A stretch of 7,612 nt of DNA from Hyphomicrobiales bacterium (GTDB taxonomy: Bacteria > Pseudomonadota > Alphaproteobacteria > Rhizobiales > Xanthobacteraceae). Position numbers and translations under genes: made by a program. The first letter of the stretch is position 1, and each line of letters starts with the position of its first letter. Positions 1-7,042 of the stretch are shown here, one piece after another. The DNA lies in the NCBI GenBank assembly GCA_017304505.1, contig JAFKKQ010000081.1, forward strand, positions 1-7,612. The letters run 5' to 3'. The notes below the pieces were generated by a model. That model was not told where the DNA came from and ran no database searches. It worked only from the letters and a program-made list of their open reading frames with translations.

Positions 1-3000
1 CTTTCGATCGCACCGCGAAGCGGCTTGCCGGTTGCTTCTGGCTGGCGCTTGGGAACATCGCCGCCAAGCCTGCATAGAGGCCCGGCGCGCCGACCTTCTC
101 CAGCGCATTGTTGATTTCCAACGCCACCGAAAAAATTCCCGAACGGTCCAAGCCTTCCGCGATCCAGGTTCCGGGGTTGTCGGAAATCTCCCGGCCGCTT
201 TCGAGTTGTTTCATGGCGTAGATAAACGTGCCAATGGTTGCCATCCCAACCACGCCGCCGACAAAGCGCGTCGTATCTTCCTGCAATCCCCGGATCAAAA
301 CCCGCTGATTCGATGCGATGGCAAAGCTCTTGAATTGCAGGATGGCGCGGCCGGCCGGCGTGTTGGCGAACAGCGGCACGTCGCCCGCGCCTTTGGTGAC
401 GATGATGGAATCAACGTCTTTATTGACGGCGGCGCGGTAGGCGCGGCGCAGAAAAGCCGGAACCGCATCGTCGCCCCAGCGTTCGGTGCTTGCGACGCGC
501 ACGCCGTCCAGCGTCTCGCCGTGCTGGCGGAACAACCGCCCCAGGTTTTCGGCGCGATCCTGCCCGATGCCAAGGAAGCCCATGTAGGCGCGCTCATCGG
601 CCGGCAGAGCGGCGAAGCCCTTTTCCGCCGCAAGCTCCGCGTTCCGCAGGATGCGGTTTTGCGTCATCGTCGCCGCAATGCCCTTCTGGAAATCATTCCA
701 GTGCAACAAGCCGGTCAGTTGGGTGAAGCCCGTCGCGGCGTTCGTCAGGAAGCGCTCAAACGGCGAGTTCATCGCGTAGGGGTCGGTGATTTCCGCCAAG
801 GTCGCGAGGCGCGATGCAAGCCACCGCTCGGAGATCGCGCCGGCAAGCTTGGCTTCCTCGCGCGAGAGTTTCGCCGCCTTCACGTTGCGGATCAGCGGAC
901 CAAGCCCGTCACGCATGTAGGACGTGAGGCCATGAACCATCGCCGGCCGTACCGCGTCGGTCAAAGACGCCAGCACAACGCCGCCGAGCGCCACCATGTA
1001 ATTGAACGCGCCAGCGGCATTCAGGGTCTTGGCCCAATTCGTGTGCTGGATTTCCGGGCGATAATGTCCCCGCAGCATGTCGCGCACGGCTTCGATGTCG
1101 CGAATGTCGGCTTTCTCGCGGGCGTTCAAGCTTTGCAATTGCTTGACCCGATCTGTTGCGGAAATCGCGCCATCCGCTTCAACCGCCTGCCGAAGATCGC
1201 CGTATTCGGCCCGGATTCCCTCGATCGGGCCTTTCATCGTCGCGTCGCCAAACCGTTCCGTCAGTTCGATGTCGGCCGACATGATCCGCGCATAGCGCCG
1301 GCCGACGAATTCGGCGTCGTGTTCCAGGAATTTCTCAACCAGGTTGTCGGGAATGTTGAAGGTGCGTTCCTTCAACGGGCCGCGCTTTGTCACGACAAGA
1401 TCGGTCGGCACGCCGCCGTCGAGCCCGCGCCCGGTCACGTTGGCGAAGATGTCATCAACGATTTCATCCAGATAGGCCGCGCGATCGGCGTCATCGAGAA
1501 AATCGAACCGGCCGCGCCGCTGTGCTTCCGCGATGTCGGCGGCAAGCTTCGCGGCGCGCTGCCGGTCCATGTCGAGCAGCACGCGGCTGACATTCTGCGC
1601 CACGTCGCGCACAACGGCGGCGGCATCGGCAACGGGCTGGCCGAAGTTTGCGCCGGCCCGGCCCAGGGCCTGCATGAGGCGATCGAAATCAAACGCCTTC
1701 CGCGCTGCCTCCCGATCGGCCGCCCGCACCACGCGCGATCCGCCCAGGTCATCGGCCAAGGCGTCGAGAAAATCCCGCGCCGATGGACGCGCGGCACCCG
1801 CCGACGTATCGCCAAGGAATCCTTCCTGCCACGCCCGCAGCGCGATTTCGTTGAGATCAATGCCGCCCTTGGGATTGGCCGAAGCGCGGCGCGATTTTCG
1901 CAACAACCCTGGCACCTGTCGGGCTTCCGGGAAGGCAGCGGCAAGCGCGCCGGCATCATCATAGATGCCCTCATTCCCCAGCCCGCGAAGCCATTCGGTC
2001 AAGCCCTGTGGCGCTTCCGGGCGTTCGCCGGCACTGGCGCGGTGCAGCACCTCAGCCACGGCGTCGGCGTCCACCTCATCAAGCCATATCCCGCCCGCCG
2101 CACGCTGATTCAAAGCATCCTCGCGGCGCATGATGGTGCGGTCGAGTTCGTCTTTGCCCCGCTGCAATCCCGCGACCCGGCGGCCCGTCCTGTCGCCTTC
2201 GGCTTTCTGCGCGGCGTCGAGAGAACCGGACAGCCAGTCGCGCACGATGGTGCGGAATTCCGCTTCGTTGGCCTCGATCGCAGGGCGGTTCCACATGCGA
2301 GTGAAATAGCTCTCGGCGGTGGATACGCTGACATCGGCGGGGAGCAGGCCGGCAGAGACGGCACGCTGTTTCAGCGGCTCAATCACATGCGAGCGCCACG
2401 CCTGGGCCGCTTCCGCCACGCCGGGAATGTCGCTCTTATCGCCGCGACGCATCGCGCGGCCGACCGCCTCGCGGAATTCCCGATGCGTCATCGCGTTGCC
2501 GGCCTTGCGCGCGGTCATGTACGCGGCCTGTTGCGCTTCCAGCGCCTTCACAACCGCGCCGCGCGTGTATTCGTGCATCGCGGTTTCGGCGGCGGTGTCG
2601 CCTTCGCCCTTGAGATTTTTCCGCAGATAGACCGGCGTATCCATCATCTGCGACGCAACTTCGCGCACGGCGGTCGAGGGGCTATGCAGCGTTCGAAGCA
2701 ACGGATTGAGTTGCGCCGTGGCCTTGGCGGTGGCGGATGCCGCTGTTCCGGCGATGCTCAAATCATCGAGCGTGCTTCTCGCGGTCGCCGCCGCGCCTGC
2801 GCTCTGCGGCGCGCCCGCCATTGCCGTGAGTTCCTGGTGTAGGACATCGGTGGCGGCATCGAAATCGGGCCGTTGCGCGTCCCGCAACACATCGGCGGCA
2901 CGCTGGAATTCGGCGCGGCTCATCACGCCGCCGATGCCGGCACCAAGGATGCCGCCCAGGACAACCGAGCCGCCGATGTTCAACGCGCTCTCGCCGGCCG

Positions 3001-3529
3001 TGCGAAGTTCCTGGGTTGCCTGCAACCCGGCTTCCTGTACGCCCGTCCCGACGCCGGCAGCGGTTCCGACGTTAAGCGCGGTGCGGCCGATCGTCGAAGC
3101 GGCTCGCCCGCCTTTCACAAGCGCGCCACCCGGCAAGAGGAATGTCGGATCGAGGATCGACGCCGCCGCCGTCATGCCGAAGCCGGTCCAGCCCGACGCG
3201 GCCAGCGTTTTGCGATCTTTCAACTCGCGGTCAATATCGGCCTTGACCGCTTTTGCGGCCTTGGCGTTGAACACGTTTTCAAACCGCTCGATATGATCTT
3301 CGTAGCCCTTGATGTCGTCGAACACATTGTAGCTGCGGTCGATGTCGTGAAATCCGGCATCGAGCGTATGCCGTAGCCGTTCGGATGTGAGCGCGGAACC
3401 GATCAGGTTCTCCTGGCGGAACGCCGCGCCGGCCGTCTCTATAAATCCCGGCTCGATCGCGACGCCGGCCTGTTCTCCCAGGCCGGGGCCGTTCTGGTCG
3501 GGAAGGGGCGAGGTTTCATCGAACGGCAT
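1..3529 (-). CDS. Large internal virion (ejection-type) protein, 3' end outside the window
   Basis: My translation of the minus strand from the ATG at 3529-3527 is open without a stop to the window edge (1176 codons plus one base), so the C-terminus is missing. The start has a good Shine-Dalgarno (GGGAG, 8 bases upstream) and lies 3 bases after the previous stop. Residues 60-110 are charged and helical. Residues 112-205 are Gly/Ala-rich and hydrophobic, including ILDPTFLLPGG near 125 and GGSVVLGGILGAGIGG at 186-201. The middle (about 210-830) is mostly charged helix with no enzymatic motif I recognise. Hydrophobic stretches recur near 839-858 and 1089-1106. Residues 1056-1150 contain TPAGRAILQFKSFAIASNQR, then DNPGTW and EGLDRSG. 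From memory, both the N-terminal pattern and this block recur in very large structural proteins of podovirus-like phages. Likely role: injected into the host envelope with the genome, forming part of the DNA conduit. The reading frame is certain; the function is inferred from family resemblance, size and position after a lysozyme-bearing virion gene. A tape-measure-like role is less likely. Confidence 0.85.
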   Translation of the reverse strand, partial: MPFDETSPLPDQNGPGLGEQAGVAIEPGFIETAGAAFRQENLIGSALTSERLRHTLDAGFHDIDRSYNVFDDIKGYEDHIERFENVFNAKAAKAVKADIDRELKDRKTLAASGWTGFGMTAAASILDPTFLLPGGALVKGGRAASTIGRTALNVGTAAGVGTGVQEAGLQATQELRTAGESALNIGGSVVLGGILGAGIGGVMSRAEFQRAADVLRDAQRPDFDAATDVLHQELTAMAGAPQSAGAAATARSTLDDLSIAGTAASATAKATAQLNPLLRTLHSPSTAVREVASQMMDTPVYLRKNLKGEGDTAAETAMHEYTRGAVVKALEAQQAAYMTARKAGNAMTHREFREAVGRAMRRGDKSDIPGVAEAAQAWRSHVIEPLKQRAVSAGLLPADVSVSTAESYFTRMWNRPAIEANEAEFRTIVRDWLSGSLDAAQKAEGDRTGRRVAGLQRGKDELDRTIMRREDALNQRAAGGIWLDEVDADAVAEVLHRASAGERPEAPQGLTEWLRGLGNEGIYDDAGALAAAFPEARQVPGLLRKSRRASANPKGGIDLNEIALRAWQEGFLGDTSAGAARPSARDFLDALADDLGGSRVVRAADREAARKAFDFDRLMQALGRAGANFGQPVADAAAVVRDVAQNVSRVLLDMDRQRAAKLAADIAEAQRRGRFDFLDDADRAAYLDEIVDDIFANVTGRGLDGGVPTDLVVTKRGPLKERTFNIPDNLVEKFLEHDAEFVGRRYARIMSADIELTERFGDATMKGPIEGIRAEYGDLRQAVEADGAISATDRVKQLQSLNAREKADIRDIEAVRDMLRGHYRPEIQHTNWAKTLNAAGAFNYMVALGGVVLASLTDAVRPAMVHGLTSYMRDGLGPLIRNVKAAKLSREEAKLAGAISERWLASRLATLAEITDPYAMNSPFERFLTNAATGFTQLTGLLHWNDFQKGIAATMTQNRILRNAELAAEKGFAALPADERAYMGFLGIGQDRAENLGRLFRQHGETLDGVRVASTERWGDDAVPAFLRRAYRAAVNKDVDSIIVTKGAGDVPLFANTPAGRAILQFKSFAIASNQRVLIRGLQEDTTRFVGGVVGMATIGTFIYAMKQLESGREISDNPGTWIAEGLDRSGIFSVALEINNALEKVGAPGLYAGLAAMFPSASQKQPASRFAVRSK

Positions 3530-3532
3530 GTT

Positions 3533-6500
3533 TCACTCTCCCGTCGAGGGAACATTGAACAACGAGCGGAACACCATGCGATCAAGGTCGCGATCACGAT
3601 CGCCGGCCGCAGCCTCGAAACGGGGGTTCGCAGTGCGGCGGGTTTCGGATCGTGCCCGGCGTTCGGCCGCGATTTCGTCTTTCGTCGGCGGTACGGCGTA
3701 GAAGGGCAGGCGATACCGCTCCAGCACGCCGTCCTTGGTGCGATAGAAAAGCTGATAGCGAGCCGGCTTGCCTGCGACGACATCCCGTTCCGTCATCGCG
3801 TCGGCCACAAGATAGATGTCGCGCGACGACACGCCCGCCGTATTCAGGGCGTCCTTGGCCTGCCGGCGGATATAATTGTGCGTTCCGTCCGCGCCGACCG
3901 GGTAGGCGACTTCCGGCGGCAACCGCGTCACCACGTTTTTGCCGCTGACCGCGAATTCGGTCACGCCATAGCGGCGCTTGAACCGATCGGCCGCAAGCGC
4001 CTTGGCGACATCCTGGTTGCCGGCAGCATCTACGATGCTTTGCTCCAGGATGTCCTTATACTCCGCGACCGCTGCCGCCGATTGCGCGGGCGTCTCGCCT
4101 AGCTTGGGATCGAAGCCGAACAAGCCGGGGTCATAGATGTCGCGGACGTTGCTTTCGGCGGCCTGATCCTTGACGAATTTCTTAACCGGCTCGCTTTCCA
4201 TCAGGGCGGCACGTTCCCGCGCTTTGTCGGGGTTGCGCGCGTCAATGAGTTGCTGCGCCGCCGTAGTCGGCGTGAGGCCAAGAGCGCCCGTCATGCGAGA
4301 GAACATCACCGCTGCGTCGCGAATTTCCTTGCCGCCGTCCCGACGCTCCAGCGCCGCCGGATCAATCGTGTTTAAACGTGCGGCGAAGGCGGCGGCGTCA
4401 GCGACCGAAGCCGGCGAACCGCTGACAAGGCCGCCACGGATCGCGTTCATGACGGGCTGTGGCACAACGCTGGCCTGCCGCACCAAATCCTCCAGCGTCG
4501 CCGGAAGCCGATCCTTCTCAACGGTCGAGGAAAGCGCGGTCCAAACGCTATCGACCAGCTTCTTGCCGTCGCTGCTGTAAGGGTCGATCGCGAATTGTCC
4601 CGCCTGAAACGCGCCGATGGCTTGCTGCGTTTTCAGCGTGTCGCCAACCTTCGACGTGTAGGAGTTTAGGAGGTCGGCCTTGCGGCCTTCATCCAAAACC
4701 GGGTCCTCCAGGATGTCGTTTCGCGTCAGCGACGTGTCGCCGCTCGCGATCCGCAGCCGATAGTTGTCCGACACAACGATTTGCTGGGCTTTGACCTGTG
4801 CGGCCTCCTGGGCGTCGGCGTGCGCTACACCCGATGCCGCAGCCTCGCGAATGCGGTTCGCATAGTTGGCCGGCAGATCGGACAGGAGCTTTTCCACGCG
4901 CGGCGAGAACCGGACGCCGGCCACCGTAACGCCCCTCGGCGCAGCGGTAGCGCCGTTGCCGGCGGCTTCGTTCGCGGCATCAATGCGCGGTTTGTAGCCG
5001 CTGACAGACCGCGCGTCACCGCCAGCGGCATAACCACGTGGCCGCTCATAGGCGATGAAGGCTTCGGCGGCTTCCTGGGGCGTTTTTGCCCTGGAGAGCG
5101 CGGCCTTAACGCTGGCTTCCGACGTGTCGAGTTCATCAGCGATGAATTCGAGTTGGGTTTGAAAGTCCGTTGCGGGCTTGTTCCGCGCCGCCGCGAATTT
5201 CCGCAGGGCGTCGGCACGTTCATTTCGGTGACCGGCGATGCCGATGCCGGTGTTACTGTCATGGCTGGCGTCAGCCCGCAGGCCGGATTCCGCGATCAGG
5301 TTGCCGACGATGCCGGCGGCCTGGGCCTGGGTGTAGCCGCGATCAACGAAAAATTGTGTCGCGAATTGCGCGCGAGGGCTGGAGGCAGTGACGGATTGGG
5401 TGGTGTCGCCAATCTGCTCGGGCATGATTCGCGCGGCCGGTGACGCGGAACGCTTGCCGCCGCGCGAGCCGACCGGCTCCGCGTGCCACGGCTCATAGGA
5501 CATCGGAAAATAAATGCCGTACCGCCCCGCATTCTGGTGAACCCAATCCAGCACCTCTTGCGGTGCGCGGGCGAGAGACTGACCTTTCCACGACAGATCG
5601 ACGGCTTGACCGTGATTGTGCAAGGAGCGGCCGGGCGGCGCGACCCATTTCCCGGACTTGTCCGATTTTTCCCAAAGCTGGCGTTGCCGATCGACGGAGC
5701 GGAAACCGGACAGGATGCCAAGGCCCTCGCGAATGGCGGTCGGCGCATCCTGCATCATCGTCGCAAGGTTCGTTGCGAAATCCGCATCAAGGCCGTCGAT
5801 GTGGTCACGGCCATGACCGGCAGCAAGCCTGCCGACCAGGAACGTCCGCGCGTTGGTCGGCCCGGTCGCGCCAGCCGTGGCGGCTGCGCCAAGCGTGGCG
5901 CGTTCTTTCTCGGCCGGTGGTGGCGCGGCGTCTCTCGCTTCGACCGCATCGCGCGTGATGGCTGGCGCAACCATCGGCATCAGCGATCGCATCGTGTTGA
6001 GGTGGTCAACCGGCGACATCCTGTCGCGATTTTTCGACACGTATTCCAGCGCGGCGACGGGATCATCGTTCGCGATCTGGAGCGCCGTCAATTTGTGAGC
6101 GTCGGACAGATAGGTTTGCTGTTCCGCTTTCAGCTTTTCGGCGGGCCATCCCAGCTTTTCACCAAGGCCCTGAATTTCGGCCAAGCCTGCGGCGGTGTAT
6201 TTCTGCCAACGGACGGGGTCGCTGTAATTACGAACCGCCTCATTCTTGAAGTTGTCCGCGCCGTTTGTTGCTGATTCCACAACAACCGATTTGAGCGCCT
6301 TGCTCTTGTGTGTCAGGCCGGATCGAAGGGCGTCATTTTGCAGGGGTTCAACGGCCCTCGTGAATAGCTGCTGTTGAGCCGGCGTCAGGTCCGCAGCATA
6401 TTTCCGGCGAAGATCATCAAGGCCGCGCTGATAGTCGGAAAACCCGTCGATCGCGGCTTGACCATCCTTGCCCAAGTATCCGTTTTCGCCGTAAAGCAGA

Positions 6501-6727
6501 TCATCTTTCGCCCGGATAAATTCGTTGCGCTTCGACCGCGCGGCGGTTTCATCCTCAAGGGCCTGGACCTTGGCGAAAGAATCGGCCGCGTTGGAGAGCC
6601 CCGCTGCAAGCTGCGTCATGCCGCGACCAGTGGCGGCACCGAAGCTTTCCGGCGAAGCGTGAACGTCGATCCCCTGCCGGAATGCCGGCCGAAGCGAAAC
6701 GTCGGGCGTGTATTCAGGAACGCGCAT
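3533..6727 (-). CDS. Virion-associated peptidoglycan hydrolase with M15 (VanY-type) peptidase and phage tail lysozyme domains
   Basis: This is a complete 1064-residue protein. Residues 35-260 are helical and charged, probably a structural or coiled-coil region. An Ala/Thr/Pro-rich linker (about 262-295) leads to an M15 D-Ala-D-Ala carboxypeptidase/endopeptidase domain (about 295-420). It has SGFRS (340-344), SLHNHGQAVD (368-377, matching SxHxxGxAxD) and EPWH (412-415). Predicted zinc ligands are H370, D377 and H415, with E412 as catalytic base. A second linker leads to a phage tail lysozyme-like domain (about 452-575) with GNLIAESG; E480 is the likely catalytic Glu. Residues 600-1064 are mostly helical, ending in a compact domain (about 910-1012) with RRYGVTEFAVSG and LPPEVAYP, resembling C-termini of podovirus internal virion proteins. 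No signal peptide is visible, so this is not a secreted housekeeping enzyme. It probably cuts stem peptides and glycan locally during DNA entry. The start is supported by a Shine-Dalgarno over the upstream stop. An endolysin role is unlikely given the size and virion context. Confidence 0.92.
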   Translation of the reverse strand: MRVPEYTPDVSLRPAFRQGIDVHASPESFGAATGRGMTQLAAGLSNAADSFAKVQALEDETAARSKRNEFIRAKDDLLYGENGYLGKDGQAAIDGFSDYQRGLDDLRRKYAADLTPAQQQLFTRAVEPLQNDALRSGLTHKSKALKSVVVESATNGADNFKNEAVRNYSDPVRWQKYTAAGLAEIQGLGEKLGWPAEKLKAEQQTYLSDAHKLTALQIANDDPVAALEYVSKNRDRMSPVDHLNTMRSLMPMVAPAITRDAVEARDAAPPPAEKERATLGAAATAGATGPTNARTFLVGRLAAGHGRDHIDGLDADFATNLATMMQDAPTAIREGLGILSGFRSVDRQRQLWEKSDKSGKWVAPPGRSLHNHGQAVDLSWKGQSLARAPQEVLDWVHQNAGRYGIYFPMSYEPWHAEPVGSRGGKRSASPAARIMPEQIGDTTQSVTASSPRAQFATQFFVDRGYTQAQAAGIVGNLIAESGLRADASHDSNTGIGIAGHRNERADALRKFAAARNKPATDFQTQLEFIADELDTSEASVKAALSRAKTPQEAAEAFIAYERPRGYAAGGDARSVSGYKPRIDAANEAAGNGATAAPRGVTVAGVRFSPRVEKLLSDLPANYANRIREAAASGVAHADAQEAAQVKAQQIVVSDNYRLRIASGDTSLTRNDILEDPVLDEGRKADLLNSYTSKVGDTLKTQQAIGAFQAGQFAIDPYSSDGKKLVDSVWTALSSTVEKDRLPATLEDLVRQASVVPQPVMNAIRGGLVSGSPASVADAAAFAARLNTIDPAALERRDGGKEIRDAAVMFSRMTGALGLTPTTAAQQLIDARNPDKARERAALMESEPVKKFVKDQAAESNVRDIYDPGLFGFDPKLGETPAQSAAAVAEYKDILEQSIVDAAGNQDVAKALAADRFKRRYGVTEFAVSGKNVVTRLPPEVAYPVGADGTHNYIRRQAKDALNTAGVSSRDIYLVADAMTERDVVAGKPARYQLFYRTKDGVLERYRLPFYAVPPTKDEIAAERRARSETRRTANPRFEAAAGDRDRDLDRMVFRSLFNVPSTGE
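3538..3542 (-). promoter_or_regulatory. Shine-Dalgarno GGGAG for the large internal virion gene
   Basis: GGGAG lies within the last codons of the hydrolase gene, 8 bases before the ATG at 3529-3527. It decides the start of the downstream gene, which otherwise has only a 3-base gap from the preceding TGA. Confidence 0.75.
5003..5374 (-). other. Phage tail lysozyme-like domain inside the 1064-residue virion protein
   Basis: Encodes residues about 452-575. The sequence starts with a helix (FATQFFVDRGYTQAQAAGIV), continues into GNLIAESGL with the presumed catalytic E480, and ends in QEAAEAFIAYERPRGY, a typical closing segment of the tail lysozyme family (Phage_lysozyme2 type). The segment after the Glu reads GIGIAGHRNERADAL, whereas many relatives I recall have a GxAQW motif there. 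The fold assignment is firm; activity is inferred. Confidence 0.82.
5468..5845 (-). other. M15 peptidase domain (VanY-type) inside the 1064-residue virion protein
   Basis: Encodes residues about 295-420. All family hallmarks are present in order: an Arg in SGFRS (R343) that contacts substrate in relatives such as VanX, the SxHxxGxAxD zinc motif (H370 at 5618-5620, D377), and the ExxH motif with E412 and H415. By family knowledge these enzymes cleave D-Ala-D-Ala or L-Ala-D-Glu type bonds in peptidoglycan peptides. The exact bond cannot be told from sequence. Confidence 0.88.
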
Positions 6728-6730
6728 GGT

Positions 6731-6737
6731 TCACCTC
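6731..6737 (-). promoter_or_regulatory. Shine-Dalgarno GAGGTGA overlapping the upstream stop codon
   Basis: The minus-strand sequence GAGGTGA contains the TGA stop of the winged-helix gene (6733-6731). It is followed by three bases and the ATG of the hydrolase gene at 6727. This strong site fixes the start of the 1064-residue protein and couples the two genes. Confidence 0.8.
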
Positions 6738-7042
6738 AATGACAACCGGAAGCCGCGCCGAAGCCCGGCGTTCTCAATCGAGACGCCGGTACCTTTCAGC
6801 CGAGCACGCAGGCGCGAAAGGCCAATCCTGAAATACTTGTACATGGTCGGCGGTTCTGGGCCGCCATCAGGATCGTCCGCATACATCGCATCGAAGATGC
6901 GTTCGGTGCTGACAGGGTGCCCTTTGCCGCGCCAAACCGCCCGGAGAATGCTTTCCTCAAATCCGCTTAAACGGTGAGCCACAATCACATCGTTAAGCAG
7001 CGGCGCGGCGACGGGCTGGTTGCAGCAAGGGCAAGCTGTCAT
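6731..7042 (-). CDS. Small winged-helix DNA-binding protein with N-terminal Cys cluster
   Basis: This 103-residue protein begins MTACPCCNQP, with Cys at 4, 6 and 7 and none elsewhere. That looks like half of a zinc-binding site, perhaps completed by dimerisation or by His23. Residues 26-102 read as an OmpR/PhoB-type winged helix. It has a first helix (LSGFEESILRAVW), a second (STERIFDAMY), a recognition helix rich in Arg and Lys (about 66-83, YKYFRIGLSRLRARLK) and a closing hairpin ending in GLRRGFRL. There is no receiver domain, so it is not a classical response regulator. Its ATG overlaps the stop of the upstream gene as ATGA, and its own stop forms part of the next gene's ribosome binding site, so it is translated with structural genes. 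It may control late transcription or bind DNA in the virion. The DNA-binding fold is well supported; the target is unknown. Confidence 0.8.
   Translation of the reverse strand: MTACPCCNQPVAAPLLNDVIVAHRLSGFEESILRAVWRGKGHPVSTERIFDAMYADDPDGGPEPPTMYKYFRIGLSRLRARLKGTGVSIENAGLRRGFRLSLR
7039..7042 (-). other. ATGA start/stop overlap (translational coupling)
   Basis: On the minus strand the ATG of the winged-helix gene (7042-7040) shares bases with the TGA of the preceding gene (7041-7039). Only a weak purine stretch (GGGGAT, 7047-7052) precedes the ATG, so start probably depends on ribosomes finishing the upstream gene. Confidence 0.75.

Noticed and set aside
1435..1974. A 179-codon minus-strand frame inside the giant virion gene
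   Set aside because: It is out of frame with a gene that is open throughout and has family-like sequence. The product is Arg/Pro/Ser-rich, typical of shifted GC-rich frames.
32..2842. A 936-codon plus-strand open frame
   Set aside because: Its codons are exact reverse complements of the codons of the large minus-strand virion gene, so it stays open simply because that gene uses no TTA, CTA or TCA codons over this stretch, as expected in GC-rich DNA. It ends at a CTA Leu codon of the real gene. The translation is Arg/His/Ala-rich and resembles no protein family.
2706..3376. Plus-strand frames of 196 and 167 codons opposite the N-terminus of the giant gene
   Set aside because: They overlap each other in different frames and oppose a well-supported coding region. 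Low-complexity Ala/Ser/Arg composition marks them as shadows.
4781..6274. Plus-strand frames of about 220 and 263 codons (4781-5443 and 5483-6274)
   Set aside because: They lie antisense to the M15 and lysozyme domains, which have intact catalytic motifs. Their translations show no motif or ribosome binding site.
6731..7042. Classical two-component response regulator
   Set aside because: Only the winged-helix effector domain is present. There is no phospho-acceptor receiver domain and no sensor kinase nearby.
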